From the NCBI GenBank assembly GCA_045118155.1, contig JBGUXS010000027.1, forward strand, positions 1-20,542: DNA of 20,542 nucleotides, in the 5' to 3' direction. Positions 1-8,810 of the stretch are shown piece after piece; position 1 is the stretch's first letter; each line of letters starts with the position of its first letter. The stretch is from JBGUXS01 sp045118155. GTDB taxonomy: Bacteria; Pseudomonadota; Alphaproteobacteria; CAAHEQ01; UBA3637. Under the pieces are notes generated by a model, which made no database searches, had not been told where the DNA came from, and saw nothing but the letters and a program-made list of their open reading frames with translations. Position numbers and translations under genes: made by a program.

Positions 1-101
1 GCATTTTGTTCACAATAGCATGCTTCTTCGCCAAAAGCTTGTGTCCCTAACAAGCCTAAGGCCAAGAACCCTATTCTTACTGCGTGTCCTAGACGTTTCA
101 T
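1..101 (-). CDS. 5' end of a secreted protein (partial, runs off left edge)
   Basis: Reading the minus strand from 101 gives 33 complete codons with no stop before the window edge. The protein begins MKRLGHAVRIGFLALGLLG and continues TQAFGEEACYCEQN. This is a textbook Sec signal peptide: basic n-region, hydrophobic h-region, and an A-F-G cleavage site at about residue 24, followed by a mature start with a C-Y-C pair. A good Shine-Dalgarno (AAGGAAG) sits 5 bases before the ATG. The gene is divergent from miaA. The family cannot be recognised from 33 residues; the protein is periplasmic or otherwise exported. It is too short for most ORF callers, so it is easily missed. Confidence 0.7.
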   Translation of the reverse strand, partial: MKRLGHAVRIGFLALGLLGTQAFGEEACYCEQN

Positions 102-158
102 TAGTCTTCCTTTTGTCTTTCTTTTTACCGCATTTTTGGAATAGGGGCAAGTCTTTTA

Positions 159-187
159 TTGTCTTTTGGCTAAAAAAAGCATATACT
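159..187 (+). promoter_or_regulatory. Promoter of miaA, leaderless architecture
   Basis: TTGTCT (159-164), a 17-base spacer and TATACT (182-187) form a good sigma-70-type promoter. Only six bases separate the -10 box from the ATG at 194, so transcription should begin at or within a base or two of the start codon. No Shine-Dalgarno precedes this ATG. Confidence 0.6.
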
Positions 188-193
188 TTTCCC

Positions 194-1012
194 ATGGTAA
201 AAAAAGTCTATATCGTGGCCGGACCAACGGCGGGTGGAAAAACAGGATATGCCCTGAAACTGGCAAAAAAAACGGGGGGAGAAATCCTTAACGCCGATGC
301 CTTACAAGTCTATAAAGATTTGCGTATTTTAACGGCCCGCCCAACGGTGGAAGAAGCCGCCACCTGTCCCCACCATCTCTATGGGGTTTTAGATGCCTAC
401 CAAACAGCCGATGTGGCGTGGTGGTTGGGGCAAGTTGTCCCCTTGATTAAACAAATTGACGTCCCTATTTTGGTTGGGGGAACGGGAATGTATCTTTACG
501 CCCTAGAACATGGTTTATGCACGTTTCCCGATATTCCAGAAGATGTGCGCAAGACCGTACGTTCCTTATCGTTAGAGGATGTTAAACGGCAAGTCAAAGA
601 TTGCAGATTTTCCGACCCTCAACGCCTAAAAAGGGCCTTAGAAGTTCAATTAACAACGGGCCGTTCTATCCACCAATTTCAAAAAGAAAATACAAAAAAA
701 TATCTAACCGCCGATTTTCATAAAATCTTGATTTTACCGGACAGAGATGTTTTGTATGATCGCTGTGCCAAACGTCTAGATATCATGTTAAAAACAGGGG
801 CCATTGAAGAGGTCAAAAACTTATTAACCCTCCATCCCACAGGGGGCGTTTTAAAGGCGATCGGGGTCACAGAAATCACGCAGTATTTAAACGGTGATTT
901 ATCTTTGGCACAGGCCAAAGCCCAAATTCTGTTAGCTACCCGGCATTACGCCAAACGTCAAATCACATGGTTTAAAAATAAATTAGAACCGCAAGAAATT
1001 TTAGCCCCATAA
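194..1012 (+). CDS. miaA: tRNA dimethylallyltransferase MiaA
   Basis: MiaA transfers a dimethylallyl group from DMAPP to N6 of A37 in tRNAs that read UNN codons, in the cytoplasm. The protein starts MVKKVYIVAGPTAGGKT, with the P-loop GPTAGGKT at residues 10-17. Further family motifs follow: the PHHLYG segment, VGGTGMYLYAL, DPQRLKRALEV, the LKTGAIEEVKNL helix and the C-terminal TRHYAKRQITWF. At 272 aa it is slightly shorter than the usual ~300, mainly in the region before the C-terminal motif, and the common AIGYKE motif reads AIGVTEI. An in-frame ATG at 20 exists, but the extra 58 residues look non-coding and overlap the divergent secreted-protein gene and the promoter; 194 is the family start. 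There is no Shine-Dalgarno, so the mRNA is probably leaderless. Confidence 0.95.
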   Translation: MVKKVYIVAGPTAGGKTGYALKLAKKTGGEILNADALQVYKDLRILTARPTVEEAATCPHHLYGVLDAYQTADVAWWLGQVVPLIKQIDVPILVGGTGMYLYALEHGLCTFPDIPEDVRKTVRSLSLEDVKRQVKDCRFSDPQRLKRALEVQLTTGRSIHQFQKENTKKYLTADFHKILILPDRDVLYDRCAKRLDIMLKTGAIEEVKNLLTLHPTGGVLKAIGVTEITQYLNGDLSLAQAKAQILLATRHYAKRQITWFKNKLEPQEILAP

Positions 1013-1017
1013 AAGTC

Positions 1018-1046
1018 TTGTTTTTTCTTAAAAAAAATTTTATGAT
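1018..1046 (+). promoter_or_regulatory. Candidate promoter of the small membrane protein
   Basis: TTGTTT (1018-1023), a 17-base spacer and TATGAT (1041-1046) lie just after miaA. The start would fall near 1053, giving a leader of about 13 bases that carries the G-rich ribosome site before the ATG at 1066. The surrounding sequence is A/T-rich, so a chance match is possible. Confidence 0.4.
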
Positions 1047-1065
1047 GTCAAAAAAGGGGGGAAGC

Positions 1066-1386
1066 ATGACACAATCAAAAACATTTTTTTCCGGATTTTT
1101 TGCTTTTCGTTGGATGTCACTCATCGGGATCATCACGGGAATTTTGCTGTTTTTACGACAAACAATGAACTTGCCTTTTTTTGCAATTATCGCCAATCCT
1201 TACCTTTATTTAGTCGCATTACTTTTCGTTTTGGCGTACCGTTTTATTTTATGGATTATTGTGGAACAAGCAACAACCTATACCCTACGCCCTTTGTTTA
1301 AAAACATTATTTTAGATTATATTTGTTTTGTGGTTTTAATGCTGTGTTCTGGCAGTGCGTGTTTTTTGATCAGTCTTATTTTATAG
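1066..1386 (+). CDS. Small three-helix membrane protein, function unknown
   Basis: This is a 106-aa hydrophobic protein. Three membrane-spanning stretches are visible: roughly residues 14-30 (MSLIGIITGILLFL), 42-64 (NPYLYLVALLFVLAYRF) and 82-104 (the C-terminal segment with LCSGSACFLISLIL). I do not recognise the family. The ATG at 1066 is chosen over the upstream in-frame start at 1018 because a GGGGGGAAG ribosome site lies 2-9 bases before it, and because the 1018 start would overlap the candidate -35 box. It sits between miaA and lepA on the same strand, with its own possible promoter. Base composition matches its neighbours. Confidence 0.65.
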   Translation: MTQSKTFFSGFFAFRWMSLIGIITGILLFLRQTMNLPFFAIIANPYLYLVALLFVLAYRFILWIIVEQATTYTLRPLFKNIILDYICFVVLMLCSGSACFLISLIL

Positions 1387-1428
1387 TAAAAACTTGATTT
1401 TTTCATAAAAATATGCTGTACTGTCCTT

Positions 1429-3231
1429 ATGACAGATCTTTCACATATTCGTAATTTTTCCATTATTGCCCATATTGATCATGGCAAATCCACCTTGGCC
1501 GACCGCTTAATAGAACGGTGTGGCACAATTTCGGCCCGGGAAATGAAAGCACAATTGCTAGATTCCATGGATATTGAACGTGAACGGGGGATTACCATTA
1601 AAGCACAAACCGTGCGCTTACCCTATACCGCCAAAGACGGTAAAGATTATGTTTTGAATTTAATTGATACCCCGGGGCATGTGGATTTTGGGTATGAAGT
1701 AAGTCGTTCCCTGCACGCCTGTGAAGGATCGCTGTTGGTGGTGGATGCGTCGCAAGGGGTGGAAGCTCAAACTTTGGCCAATGTCTATAAAGCACTGGAT
1801 GCCAATCACGAAATTGTACCGGTCTTAAACAAAATAGATTTGCCCGCCGCCGAACCCGAACGGGTTAAACACCAAATAGAAGAAGTCATCGGCATAGATA
1901 CCACAGATGCCCCCTTGATTTCCGCCAAAACCGGCCTTGGGATTGAAGATGTGTTAGAGGCCATCGTTCATCGCCTTCCCCCGCCTCAAGGGGATAAAAA
2001 TGCCCCCTTAAAAGCGATGTTGGTGGATTCGTGGTACGATACTTATTTAGGGGTGATTGTGTTGGTACGTGTTATTGATGGGGAACTTAAAAAAGGCAGC
2101 ACCCTTGAAATGATGGCAACTGGTGCCACCTACAAGGTAGAACGGGTCGGCTATTTTACCCCAAAAATGGTGGATACAGATGGACTAAAAACGGGGGAAC
2201 TTGGTTTTATCATCGCGGGGATTAAAACCTTGAATGATACCAAAGTTGGGGATACTTTAACGGATATTGCCCGTCCCACGGATCAAGCACTCCCTGGTTT
2301 TAAACCCAGTTTGCCGGTTGTTTTCTGTTCGGTCTTCCCGGTGGATAGTGGGGATTATGAACTGCTCAAAGAATCCCTTAAAAAGTTGCAACTCAATGAC
2401 GCCAGTTTCCACTTTACCCCCGATAAATCCCAGGCCTTGGGGCAAGGTTTTCGGTGTGGGTTCTTGGGACTTTTGCACATGGAAATTATCCAAGAACGAT
2501 TGGAAACCGAATTTAATTTAAGCTTGATTACCACGGCACCATCTGTCGCTTACAAAGTGTATTTAACCAAAGGCACAATGGTGGAATTGCACAATCCCGC
2601 GGATTTGCCGGATGTCACCACCATTCATCATATTGAAGAACCGTGGGTCACGGCCACTATTTTAACCCCAGATACTTACTTGGGGGCGGTGTTAGATTTA
2701 TGCACCAAGCGCCGGGGGGTTCAAAAAGATTTAACCTATATGGGGGATCGGGCTATGGTGGTCTATCATCTGCCCCTGAATGAAATTGTGTTTGATTTTT
2801 ATGACAAGCTAAAATCCTTATCACGGGGATATGCTAGTTTTGATTACGAAGTAGATACCTATCAAACAAGTGATCTGGTTCTTGTCAATATCCTAGTGAA
2901 CGGCGAACAAGTGGATGCTTTATCGTTTTTAACGCACCGTTCCCAAGCCGAAAGTCGGGGTCGGCAAATTTGTGAACGCCTCAAAACTTTGATTCCACGA
3001 CATCAATTCAAAATTCCCATTCAAGCGGCTATTGGTGGTAAAATCATTGCCCGTGAAGATATTTCGGCTTTCCGTAAAGATGTGACGGCCAAATGCTATG
3101 GGGGGGATATTACCCGAAAACGCAAACTTCTTGAAAAACAAAAAGAAGGGAAAAAGAAAATGCGTCAATTCGGGAATGTAGAAATCCCTCAATCGGCTTT
3201 TATTAACGCCCTTAAAATCGGGGAAGATTAA
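1429..3231 (+). CDS. lepA: Elongation factor 4 (LepA), back-translocating ribosomal GTPase
   Basis: A complete 600-aa LepA, the usual length. The GTPase domain is intact: G1 AHIDHGKST (residues 14-22), switch I with RERGITIKAQTV, G3 DTPGHVDF (80-87) and G4 NKIDLP (134-139). The LepA-specific C-terminal domain ends with KCYGGDITRKRKLLEKQKEG and the conserved NVEIPQSAF segment. LepA acts on stalled or mistranslocated ribosomes and in 30S biogenesis. No Shine-Dalgarno is visible in the 20 bases before the ATG, where the sequence is pyrimidine-rich (TACTGTCCTT), so initiation may be leaderless or near-leaderless. The stop lies two bases from the stop of the convergent VirB6-like gene, so no separate terminator fits between them. 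Confidence 0.98.
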   Translation: MTDLSHIRNFSIIAHIDHGKSTLADRLIERCGTISAREMKAQLLDSMDIERERGITIKAQTVRLPYTAKDGKDYVLNLIDTPGHVDFGYEVSRSLHACEGSLLVVDASQGVEAQTLANVYKALDANHEIVPVLNKIDLPAAEPERVKHQIEEVIGIDTTDAPLISAKTGLGIEDVLEAIVHRLPPPQGDKNAPLKAMLVDSWYDTYLGVIVLVRVIDGELKKGSTLEMMATGATYKVERVGYFTPKMVDTDGLKTGELGFIIAGIKTLNDTKVGDTLTDIARPTDQALPGFKPSLPVVFCSVFPVDSGDYELLKESLKKLQLNDASFHFTPDKSQALGQGFRCGFLGLLHMEIIQERLETEFNLSLITTAPSVAYKVYLTKGTMVELHNPADLPDVTTIHHIEEPWVTATILTPDTYLGAVLDLCTKRRGVQKDLTYMGDRAMVVYHLPLNEIVFDFYDKLKSLSRGYASFDYEVDTYQTSDLVLVNILVNGEQVDALSFLTHRSQAESRGRQICERLKTLIPRHQFKIPIQAAIGGKIIAREDISAFRKDVTAKCYGGDITRKRKLLEKQKEGKKKMRQFGNVEIPQSAFINALKIGED

Positions 3232-3233
3232 TC

Positions 3234-4934
3234 CTATGGCGCAGGCGGCCCCCCTGGCGGTGGCGTGCTTGGTTTGGCAAGCGCTTGTACAATCCGCATC
3301 GTGTTCCTGACACCCATAGAGGCCGCCGACATAGCCGATGACACCGTTTCTGGGAAATTGACCTGAGTCAAAATACGTACCAACATAGCAATATCTTCTA
3401 TAACCGTACTAACAATAGATGCCACCAACACTAATCCCAATATAATCAGCACCACATGAGTCATATCCCATTGTGTCATAGCATCTATAATGGCATCTAT
3501 ATCTAAATTTTGAATATCGGCTTGCATTTTTTCGCCCAAGGCCTCTAATACATCGGGGGAAGAAATCGCCCCTAAAATCAAAATTTGTGTAAAGAGAATT
3601 GCTAACGCTAATCCAATAATTTCAAACAAAGTTGTGGCAAATAATTCCCATCCTTTCTTGGTATATTGCCGCGTTAAGGGAAATGCATAAAACAACACAA
3701 AGAATGGCATTAAAACGGCAATAATCATCAAATTAAAAATGATATGAATAATCTTAAAACCGATCAAAAATTCAATAAACATAAATGCCCCTAAAAAGGC
3801 CAATCCCAATAAGACGGCTTGAATAGGTTTAGGGATAGAAATTTGAAACCCAAACAATTCAATTGCTTCTTCCATCGGGGTATCCCCTAATTTTGCCCGT
3901 GCTAACAACTGTTGTCCCAAAACTTTATACGGGGTCACCGATCGCGATAAGCGACACACCATACATACAATATGATTCACAGACTTTGGGCTTAGCCCAA
4001 TTGATCGGTCGGAACCAGAGGCGCAAAAATTACTGCTGTTTCCACACATAGGGCAGAAATCCTTTTCCCCAGGCATTCCAATCATTGTCGCCAATTCCCG
4101 CGTCCAAGTCACTTGAGAATCCTTGGCATCAGCCACTGCGTTTCGTCCTGCATCCACCATTTTTTGGGATAAAGCCGTCGTGATATCAACCAGCGGATTT
4201 AATCCAAACCGAAACACCACATCCGTTCCAGAAGATAAAATAATCGCCACTAATCCCACAACCAAAGATCTAATAAACAACGCCCCAATAAAGTTCCGAT
4301 CCGTTCCAACGCCCCAAGTCGCAAATAATTTAAGAAGAGTTATGGCAATCCAAAATAAAAAGGCAAGCCCCAAGATAATCAAAGCTTTGTGGGTTAATTC
4401 TTTTTCCGTCCGATCTAAAACGGTTTGCGCGCCCCCCATAAATAGGCAGGCCAACTTACATAAAAAGCAATTTTTTTGGGCATCTTCCAACGCATTCTTA
4501 TACGGGGGAATAACCCGATGACACCGATTTTGTTTTTCCAAAATCACATTGTGGCATTCTTTGGCTTTCACACAAATAGACGTTACCCCCGTACAATCGC
4601 GTTTGCGATCACACAAATCCAATAAACGCCCCAAATCCCGAAAAGTAGCTTCATCAAAATCACACGACCCTTCCGGACTTTGTTGCTTCCCCATCAAAAC
4701 CAGTTCATTTAAAACTCCCTGTACTTCGGGTATAGACGCATAATCTTTCCGTTGAACTTCCCCAACTTTTTTTAACCCCCGACAATCTTTAGAATCTAAC
4801 AAAGACGCTTTATCTTCTATCTGGGAACAAATATCAATACTGTCTTCCTTAATTCCAGAAACAGACGTGGCCTGTCCCCCCACAGGGAAGACAACCCATA
4901 TCCAAAACAACAACGTACACATTCGTAACATCAT
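3234..4934 (-). CDS. VirB6/TrbL-like membrane protein with Cys-rich periplasmic N-terminus (last of five paralogs)
   Basis: This 566-aa protein is the longest of the array. A signal sequence (residues 1-21, LLFWIWVVFPVGGQA) precedes a roughly 130-residue Cys-rich region (Cys at 36, 51, 91, 108, 114, 121, 127, 138). Next comes CFLCKLAC (156-163), the equivalent of the CxxC seen in all the paralogs. Several long membrane helices follow (about 181-203, 216-235, 360-425, 430-460 and 490-515). A soluble loop carries C293-x2-C296, C303 and C323-x2-C326, so disulfides or a metal site are possible. The tail is Pro-rich (PSTPPPGGPPAP). Length and helix pattern fit the VirB6/TrbL inner-membrane component of type IV secretion; this is a family-level inference. 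The start overlaps the stop of the upstream gene as ATGA. G-run ribosome site GGGGGGG lies about 8 bases upstream. Confidence 0.75.
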   Translation of the reverse strand: MMLRMCTLLFWIWVVFPVGGQATSVSGIKEDSIDICSQIEDKASLLDSKDCRGLKKVGEVQRKDYASIPEVQGVLNELVLMGKQQSPEGSCDFDEATFRDLGRLLDLCDRKRDCTGVTSICVKAKECHNVILEKQNRCHRVIPPYKNALEDAQKNCFLCKLACLFMGGAQTVLDRTEKELTHKALIILGLAFLFWIAITLLKLFATWGVGTDRNFIGALFIRSLVVGLVAIILSSGTDVVFRFGLNPLVDITTALSQKMVDAGRNAVADAKDSQVTWTRELATMIGMPGEKDFCPMCGNSSNFCASGSDRSIGLSPKSVNHIVCMVCRLSRSVTPYKVLGQQLLARAKLGDTPMEEAIELFGFQISIPKPIQAVLLGLAFLGAFMFIEFLIGFKIIHIIFNLMIIAVLMPFFVLFYAFPLTRQYTKKGWELFATTLFEIIGLALAILFTQILILGAISSPDVLEALGEKMQADIQNLDIDAIIDAMTQWDMTHVVLIILGLVLVASIVSTVIEDIAMLVRILTQVNFPETVSSAMSAASMGVRNTMRIVQALAKPSTPPPGGPPAP

Positions 4935-6295
4935 GGAGAAGCCCCCCCGTTGTTATTTGTATTATTTTGTGCTGCCCCATTATTTTGAGAATACCAACCA
5001 CTTCCTTTGTAATATGAATCTAAAGGACTATCGGTGTCTTCGCCACTAGGTGCTGGTGTCCCCCCAAGGGTCCCAAACAAAACCCCTAAGGGGTTGCCCC
5101 CCGCTTTGATCACCCGAATGGCATCTACCCCAGTTCTCATCCCCTGCATTAACACAGAAGAAATCGCCGATTCTGTTCCATCTCCCCCGAAATATTTAGA
5201 AAGTTTGGGGATATTTTTAAGGGTTTGTTGCATAAATAAAAAGCTAAGTAATAATAACAAGGGCTGGCTTAATACCCCTTCCATTAGGCGGGTCATGGCG
5301 GTGACCATATTCCCCAATCCTTCACGGGAAAAATCTACCCCTGTCATAATTTTCGCCATTTCTGCTTTACTTGTCGGGTCATACCACGACATTAAAATTA
5401 CCCCAAATATTCCCAACACCACACACGTTAAAAACAACTGAACCACCGATGAGATAATAATGTTCAAAGCCTTGGTCGTAAATTTTTTTGTTTCCCCAAA
5501 AACCCAAGCCACCAATAAGAACGGGGCCAATAATAAAATACCCCCAACTTTAATAAAGCCATCTATAAACATCAGCGGTATCGTCACGACCAGGGAAAAT
5601 GTAATTCCCCCCACCAAAATTCCCACGAGCCATTCTGCCGGATTGGCACTAGTCACATAGCCCCTGGCTAGTTCCCAACCCGATGCCAATAAATTGTTAA
5701 ACCGGAAAATCAATTCCGTTACACCAGTTGCCAAGGCCTTTGTAAAAAATAAATAGTCCCCCATATCCCCGGCCCCCGGCACCTGAGCAAAAACAAATTC
5801 TTCACGCCCTAACAACAAGGGATTGTTGCTAGATGGATCTGTCATTTCAGGGGTTAACGATTGGAAAAAGACCGTATTTCCAAAAGACAAAATCACTTGG
5901 ACCAAGGGGGCCAATGTGGCGTTAATGAATTTTTTAAAAGGGGCCCCGTTAGAAGAAAGTAAAACCGCCACTAATATGGCTTTGCCAAAGGTTAATGTCA
6001 TGGCCGGCCAAAACTTTTTAAAATCCGGATGCTGGGCAGAAGAAAAGGTTCTTAATACAAAAACAACAATCCAAAACAACAATCCTATCGCTAATAACTT
6101 TATGGCATATCCGGAAAATTCCTGAACGAATTTATCTACCAATCCCCCCATGGCATTAAAACAAGTGATGTATAAAGAACAGGTCCAACAATTTTGACTA
6201 GACGTATACGTCACATCAAATTTTGCCAACCCTGGATCTTTAAAACCACACCCAGTTAGCAGGAAAAAGAACACTAGAAACATCCATTTTTTCAT
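4931..6295 (-). CDS. VirB6/TrbL-like protein with lipoprotein signal (fourth of five paralogs)
   Basis: A 454-aa polytopic membrane protein. It begins MKKWMFLVFFFLLTGCGFKD with a clear lipobox LTGC, so Cys16 is the likely lipidated residue; the other four paralogs have no lipobox. CWTC follows at residues 36-39 with Cys45, matching the CxxC of the paralogs. A helix starting AIKLLAIGLLFWIVVFVL aligns with the first long helix of its neighbours, and five or more further helices follow. The Asn/Gly-rich tail (YSQNNGAAQNNTNNNGG) is probably disordered. It lacks the second four-Cys cluster of the first three paralogs. Its ATG shares one base with the previous stop (TAATG), and its stop overlaps the next start (ATGA), so translation is probably coupled. 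Role inferred: inner-membrane channel part of a type IV secretion system. Confidence 0.75.
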   Translation of the reverse strand: MKKWMFLVFFFLLTGCGFKDPGLAKFDVTYTSSQNCWTCSLYITCFNAMGGLVDKFVQEFSGYAIKLLAIGLLFWIVVFVLRTFSSAQHPDFKKFWPAMTLTFGKAILVAVLLSSNGAPFKKFINATLAPLVQVILSFGNTVFFQSLTPEMTDPSSNNPLLLGREEFVFAQVPGAGDMGDYLFFTKALATGVTELIFRFNNLLASGWELARGYVTSANPAEWLVGILVGGITFSLVVTIPLMFIDGFIKVGGILLLAPFLLVAWVFGETKKFTTKALNIIISSVVQLFLTCVVLGIFGVILMSWYDPTSKAEMAKIMTGVDFSREGLGNMVTAMTRLMEGVLSQPLLLLLSFLFMQQTLKNIPKLSKYFGGDGTESAISSVLMQGMRTGVDAIRVIKAGGNPLGVLFGTLGGTPAPSGEDTDSPLDSYYKGSGWYSQNNGAAQNNTNNNGGASP

Positions 6296-7548
6296 TACGT
6301 GATCCCCCTAAACAAACTGGTACCTTTCATAATCCACCCACCAATTTTGCCCATAAATGTGGATGGGGGGCTTTGGGTCTGTGCGAAGAAGTCTGCAAAA
6401 GAGGCCGCCATTTCAAAGAAACGGGTTGCCAACGCACACGACACCCATGCCCATACTGCCACAAGAATACCGGCTGGCAACTTTTTTAAAGCTTCGGATA
6501 GCTCCTGTCCTTCTAACAGGGCTTTAATAAAAGAACTTTCCGTTCCCGCCCCCAACGAATAATTTAACACACAAACCGCGAAAACCCCCATAAACGATAA
6601 GAACACAATTTGCAAACAACATCCTAAGAAATTTTTTAAAGCATTCGTGGTATAACTTGTCGTTGCGGGAATCAACCATAACACCAATAAAATGGGGCTA
6701 AGGGCCAAAACAAAGGCCATTTTAAAAAGTGCTTCTACATACAACAAAGGCACCCTAATAAAAACAGTTCCATAAGATAAGACAACCCCTAACCCTATCA
6801 AAAAGAACACTGGATTTATTGTATTATCTTGCAACCCTATGGCGCTGCCCATAAAAAGAATACCCAAGCCCATTCCCGCCACAATCGTTGAATTAAAATG
6901 ACAAATTGTTTTAAGGATATTATTACAAGTACCATTCCCCAAAATCGCCCCAGCATGGGTCATCGTACATTTGGCGGTATTACACGAATCAGCCACAATT
7001 GTTGGCATATTATGTTCTGCCAAGCTCTTATTCAATTCTTCTATACTCGTTACACTCGGCACATAATCACTCACTTGAAAATGATTAGCAAACCCCAATG
7101 CTAAATTTAAAATCGGTTCCAATAAATAATACCACAGGGCATTCATTGAATTTAAGAAAACAATGACCACAATAACCTTAAAACAAGCAATAAATAAATC
7201 CTTTAAAAAATCGGCCCCCGAAAATCCATTGACTTGCAGAAAAGCTTTTAAAATTTTAAAAGCAATGATGAACAATAAAATCATCGCAGCTAGTTTGATC
7301 AAGACATCACTTAAGGCCCCTGTGATCGCATTAACCAAAATATTTACCCCCACAAAAACCACCCTGAAAATCGGACACGCCCAACAAAACCCAGGCATTC
7401 CAAGGGAATCCGCTTTATCTTCCAAAAAGGAAACCATCTTTCCGATCATCTGCATATACAGGGGATAATCTTGCGCCATCGCTCCCCCAGGGGCAATTAA
7501 AATCAGCCCTAGCACCATGATCACAATCCCTTTTGTCAACGCCCTCAT
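6295..7548 (-). CDS. VirB6/TrbL-like membrane protein (third of five paralogs)
   Basis: A 417-aa protein with a Sec signal peptide ending GGAMA-QD at about residue 25. The motif FCWACPIFRVVF places the CxxC at residues 55 and 58. A first long helix (DVLIKLAAMILLFIIAF) comes about 25 residues later. A periplasmic loop carries C189-x4-C194-x13-C208-x7-C216, the same pattern as in the two preceding paralogs. Several helices follow, including the LLVLWLIPATTSYTTNALKN segment, which resembles the F-x-(K/R)-T-x-x-Y motif of the neighbours. The ribosome site AGGAAACAGG overlaps the stop of the upstream gene (8 bases between stop and start). Assigned as a VirB6/TrbL-type conjugation or secretion protein from topology and array context. 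Confidence 0.75.
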   Translation of the reverse strand: MRALTKGIVIMVLGLILIAPGGAMAQDYPLYMQMIGKMVSFLEDKADSLGMPGFCWACPIFRVVFVGVNILVNAITGALSDVLIKLAAMILLFIIAFKILKAFLQVNGFSGADFLKDLFIACFKVIVVIVFLNSMNALWYYLLEPILNLALGFANHFQVSDYVPSVTSIEELNKSLAEHNMPTIVADSCNTAKCTMTHAGAILGNGTCNNILKTICHFNSTIVAGMGLGILFMGSAIGLQDNTINPVFFLIGLGVVLSYGTVFIRVPLLYVEALFKMAFVLALSPILLVLWLIPATTSYTTNALKNFLGCCLQIVFLSFMGVFAVCVLNYSLGAGTESSFIKALLEGQELSEALKKLPAGILVAVWAWVSCALATRFFEMAASFADFFAQTQSPPSTFMGKIGGWIMKGTSLFRGIT

Positions 7549-7556
7549 CCTGTTTC

Positions 7557-8810
7557 CTACATATTCAATTCTATACCTTTACTAATCGGATCTTCTAGTC
7601 TCTGGAAGACCTGTTCCCCGATACCGATCATTTGACCATCCTGACGATATCCCATCGGGGGTACAGCTTGTGTATCCGTCAAATACCCGATAAGTGTTTC
7701 AGTTAAATTCAATAATTGCGATGCCACATACATCACAACAAACGTGGCAATCAAATCTTGGGGTGAATGCAACAAATATTCAAAAGCCCCAGCCGCATCC
7801 TTGGCCGCCAATAATTTGACGACCTCTGTTTGATGTCCATTCAATCCAAAACGCAATAATTCCAAAATCCAAGACATAATCAAAATCAAAAAGCCCAATG
7901 ATAAAGCCGCATTTAAAAACATCAGCCACGCCGCCCGTACATAGTTCCGTGTTGTCTTAAAAACCCACGCCACCACAAAAAAGGGTAACAACGCAATCAC
8001 AAATCCCAACCTTAAAATAGCATCAAAAAACCGAAAAGGATACATAAACATGATATAGAAATAGGCCACGGATATCCCCCCCCCTATTATTAAACCAGGA
8101 ATAATATCCGCCATATTTTGGGTCAATACACAATAGCATAACAACGTAAGCCCAATTGCAACCCCCAAAGCTGTCGCCGCATTAATAAAACAAATAGATT
8201 CCATAATTTGATGACAAACCGTTTCCGATAAATACTTGCCGTTTGCAATTTCACAAGAAATCCCTGGACATTTTAACAAGGCATCTTGGAACATAAAAAC
8301 ATCCCCATTGATGGCCATAGCTTGATCTTTGACAAACCCCAAAACCAAAGTCAAAAAGGGCGTTAATGCATAATCCAATAAAACCCTTATATTGCTTAAC
8401 AAAATGGCCGCAATAATCACACGTGCCAAAACCTTTCCGATATCACTGAAAAGCTGAGCGGCCTTAATTTTCTTAAAATTAATAAAGGCAATCAAGAATT
8501 TTATGACCAAATAAAAAAGAGTTCCTATCGCCAACAGTCTTAATAATTGAACTTCCAATGAACCCGCAATCGCGGTGGATACATTGGCCAATACTTGATA
8601 AAAAGTTTTAAACAAAGGGCATATAATACAAAATCCGGGCAACCCCGATCCTTCAACCGCACCGCGATACGTGCTTAAAAACGCGTGAAACAAGCCCCCA
8701 TTTTCTACAAAATCTTGCAGGGCCCCCAACATAATATCCGCCGACAGAGCAATGTTTGCAAAGGCGAATTTGCTCATCAGGATAAGGCCTAAAAAGATAA
8801 ACTTTTTCAT
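7557..8810 (-). CDS. VirB6/TrbL-like membrane protein (second of five paralogs)
   Basis: A 417-aa protein. The start MKKFIFLGLILMSKFAFA is preferred over an in-frame ATG 11 codons upstream. It forms an ATGA overlap with the previous stop, sits behind GGGGGAGGGGG, and begins a proper signal peptide, whereas the longer form would add MDRGIYRGRGP ahead of it. Motifs: FCIICPLFKTF with C61 and C64; first long helix about 90-110; loop cysteines C181-x4-C186-x12-C199-x7-C207; then a helix cluster containing PFFVVAWVFKTTRNYVRAAW, equivalent to the post-helix motif in the paralogs. Identical length and the shared Cys pattern indicate duplication from a common ancestor with the genes on either side. 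Confidence 0.75.
   Translation of the reverse strand: MKKFIFLGLILMSKFAFANIALSADIMLGALQDFVENGGLFHAFLSTYRGAVEGSGLPGFCIICPLFKTFYQVLANVSTAIAGSLEVQLLRLLAIGTLFYLVIKFLIAFINFKKIKAAQLFSDIGKVLARVIIAAILLSNIRVLLDYALTPFLTLVLGFVKDQAMAINGDVFMFQDALLKCPGISCEIANGKYLSETVCHQIMESICFINAATALGVAIGLTLLCYCVLTQNMADIIPGLIIGGGISVAYFYIMFMYPFRFFDAILRLGFVIALLPFFVVAWVFKTTRNYVRAAWLMFLNAALSLGFLILIMSWILELLRFGLNGHQTEVVKLLAAKDAAGAFEYLLHSPQDLIATFVVMYVASQLLNLTETLIGYLTDTQAVPPMGYRQDGQMIGIGEQVFQRLEDPISKGIELNM

Noticed and set aside
20..193. Longer N-terminus for MiaA
   Set aside because: It would include the promoter and overlap the divergent signal-peptide gene; MiaA family proteins start a few residues before the P-loop.
4123..4521. 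Plus-strand frames of 100-135 aa opposite the VirB6-like genes (also near 5034-5441 and 5823-6125)
   Set aside because: They are antisense shadows: Lys/Asn/Pro-rich low-complexity translations with no ribosome sites, opposite clearly coding membrane proteins.
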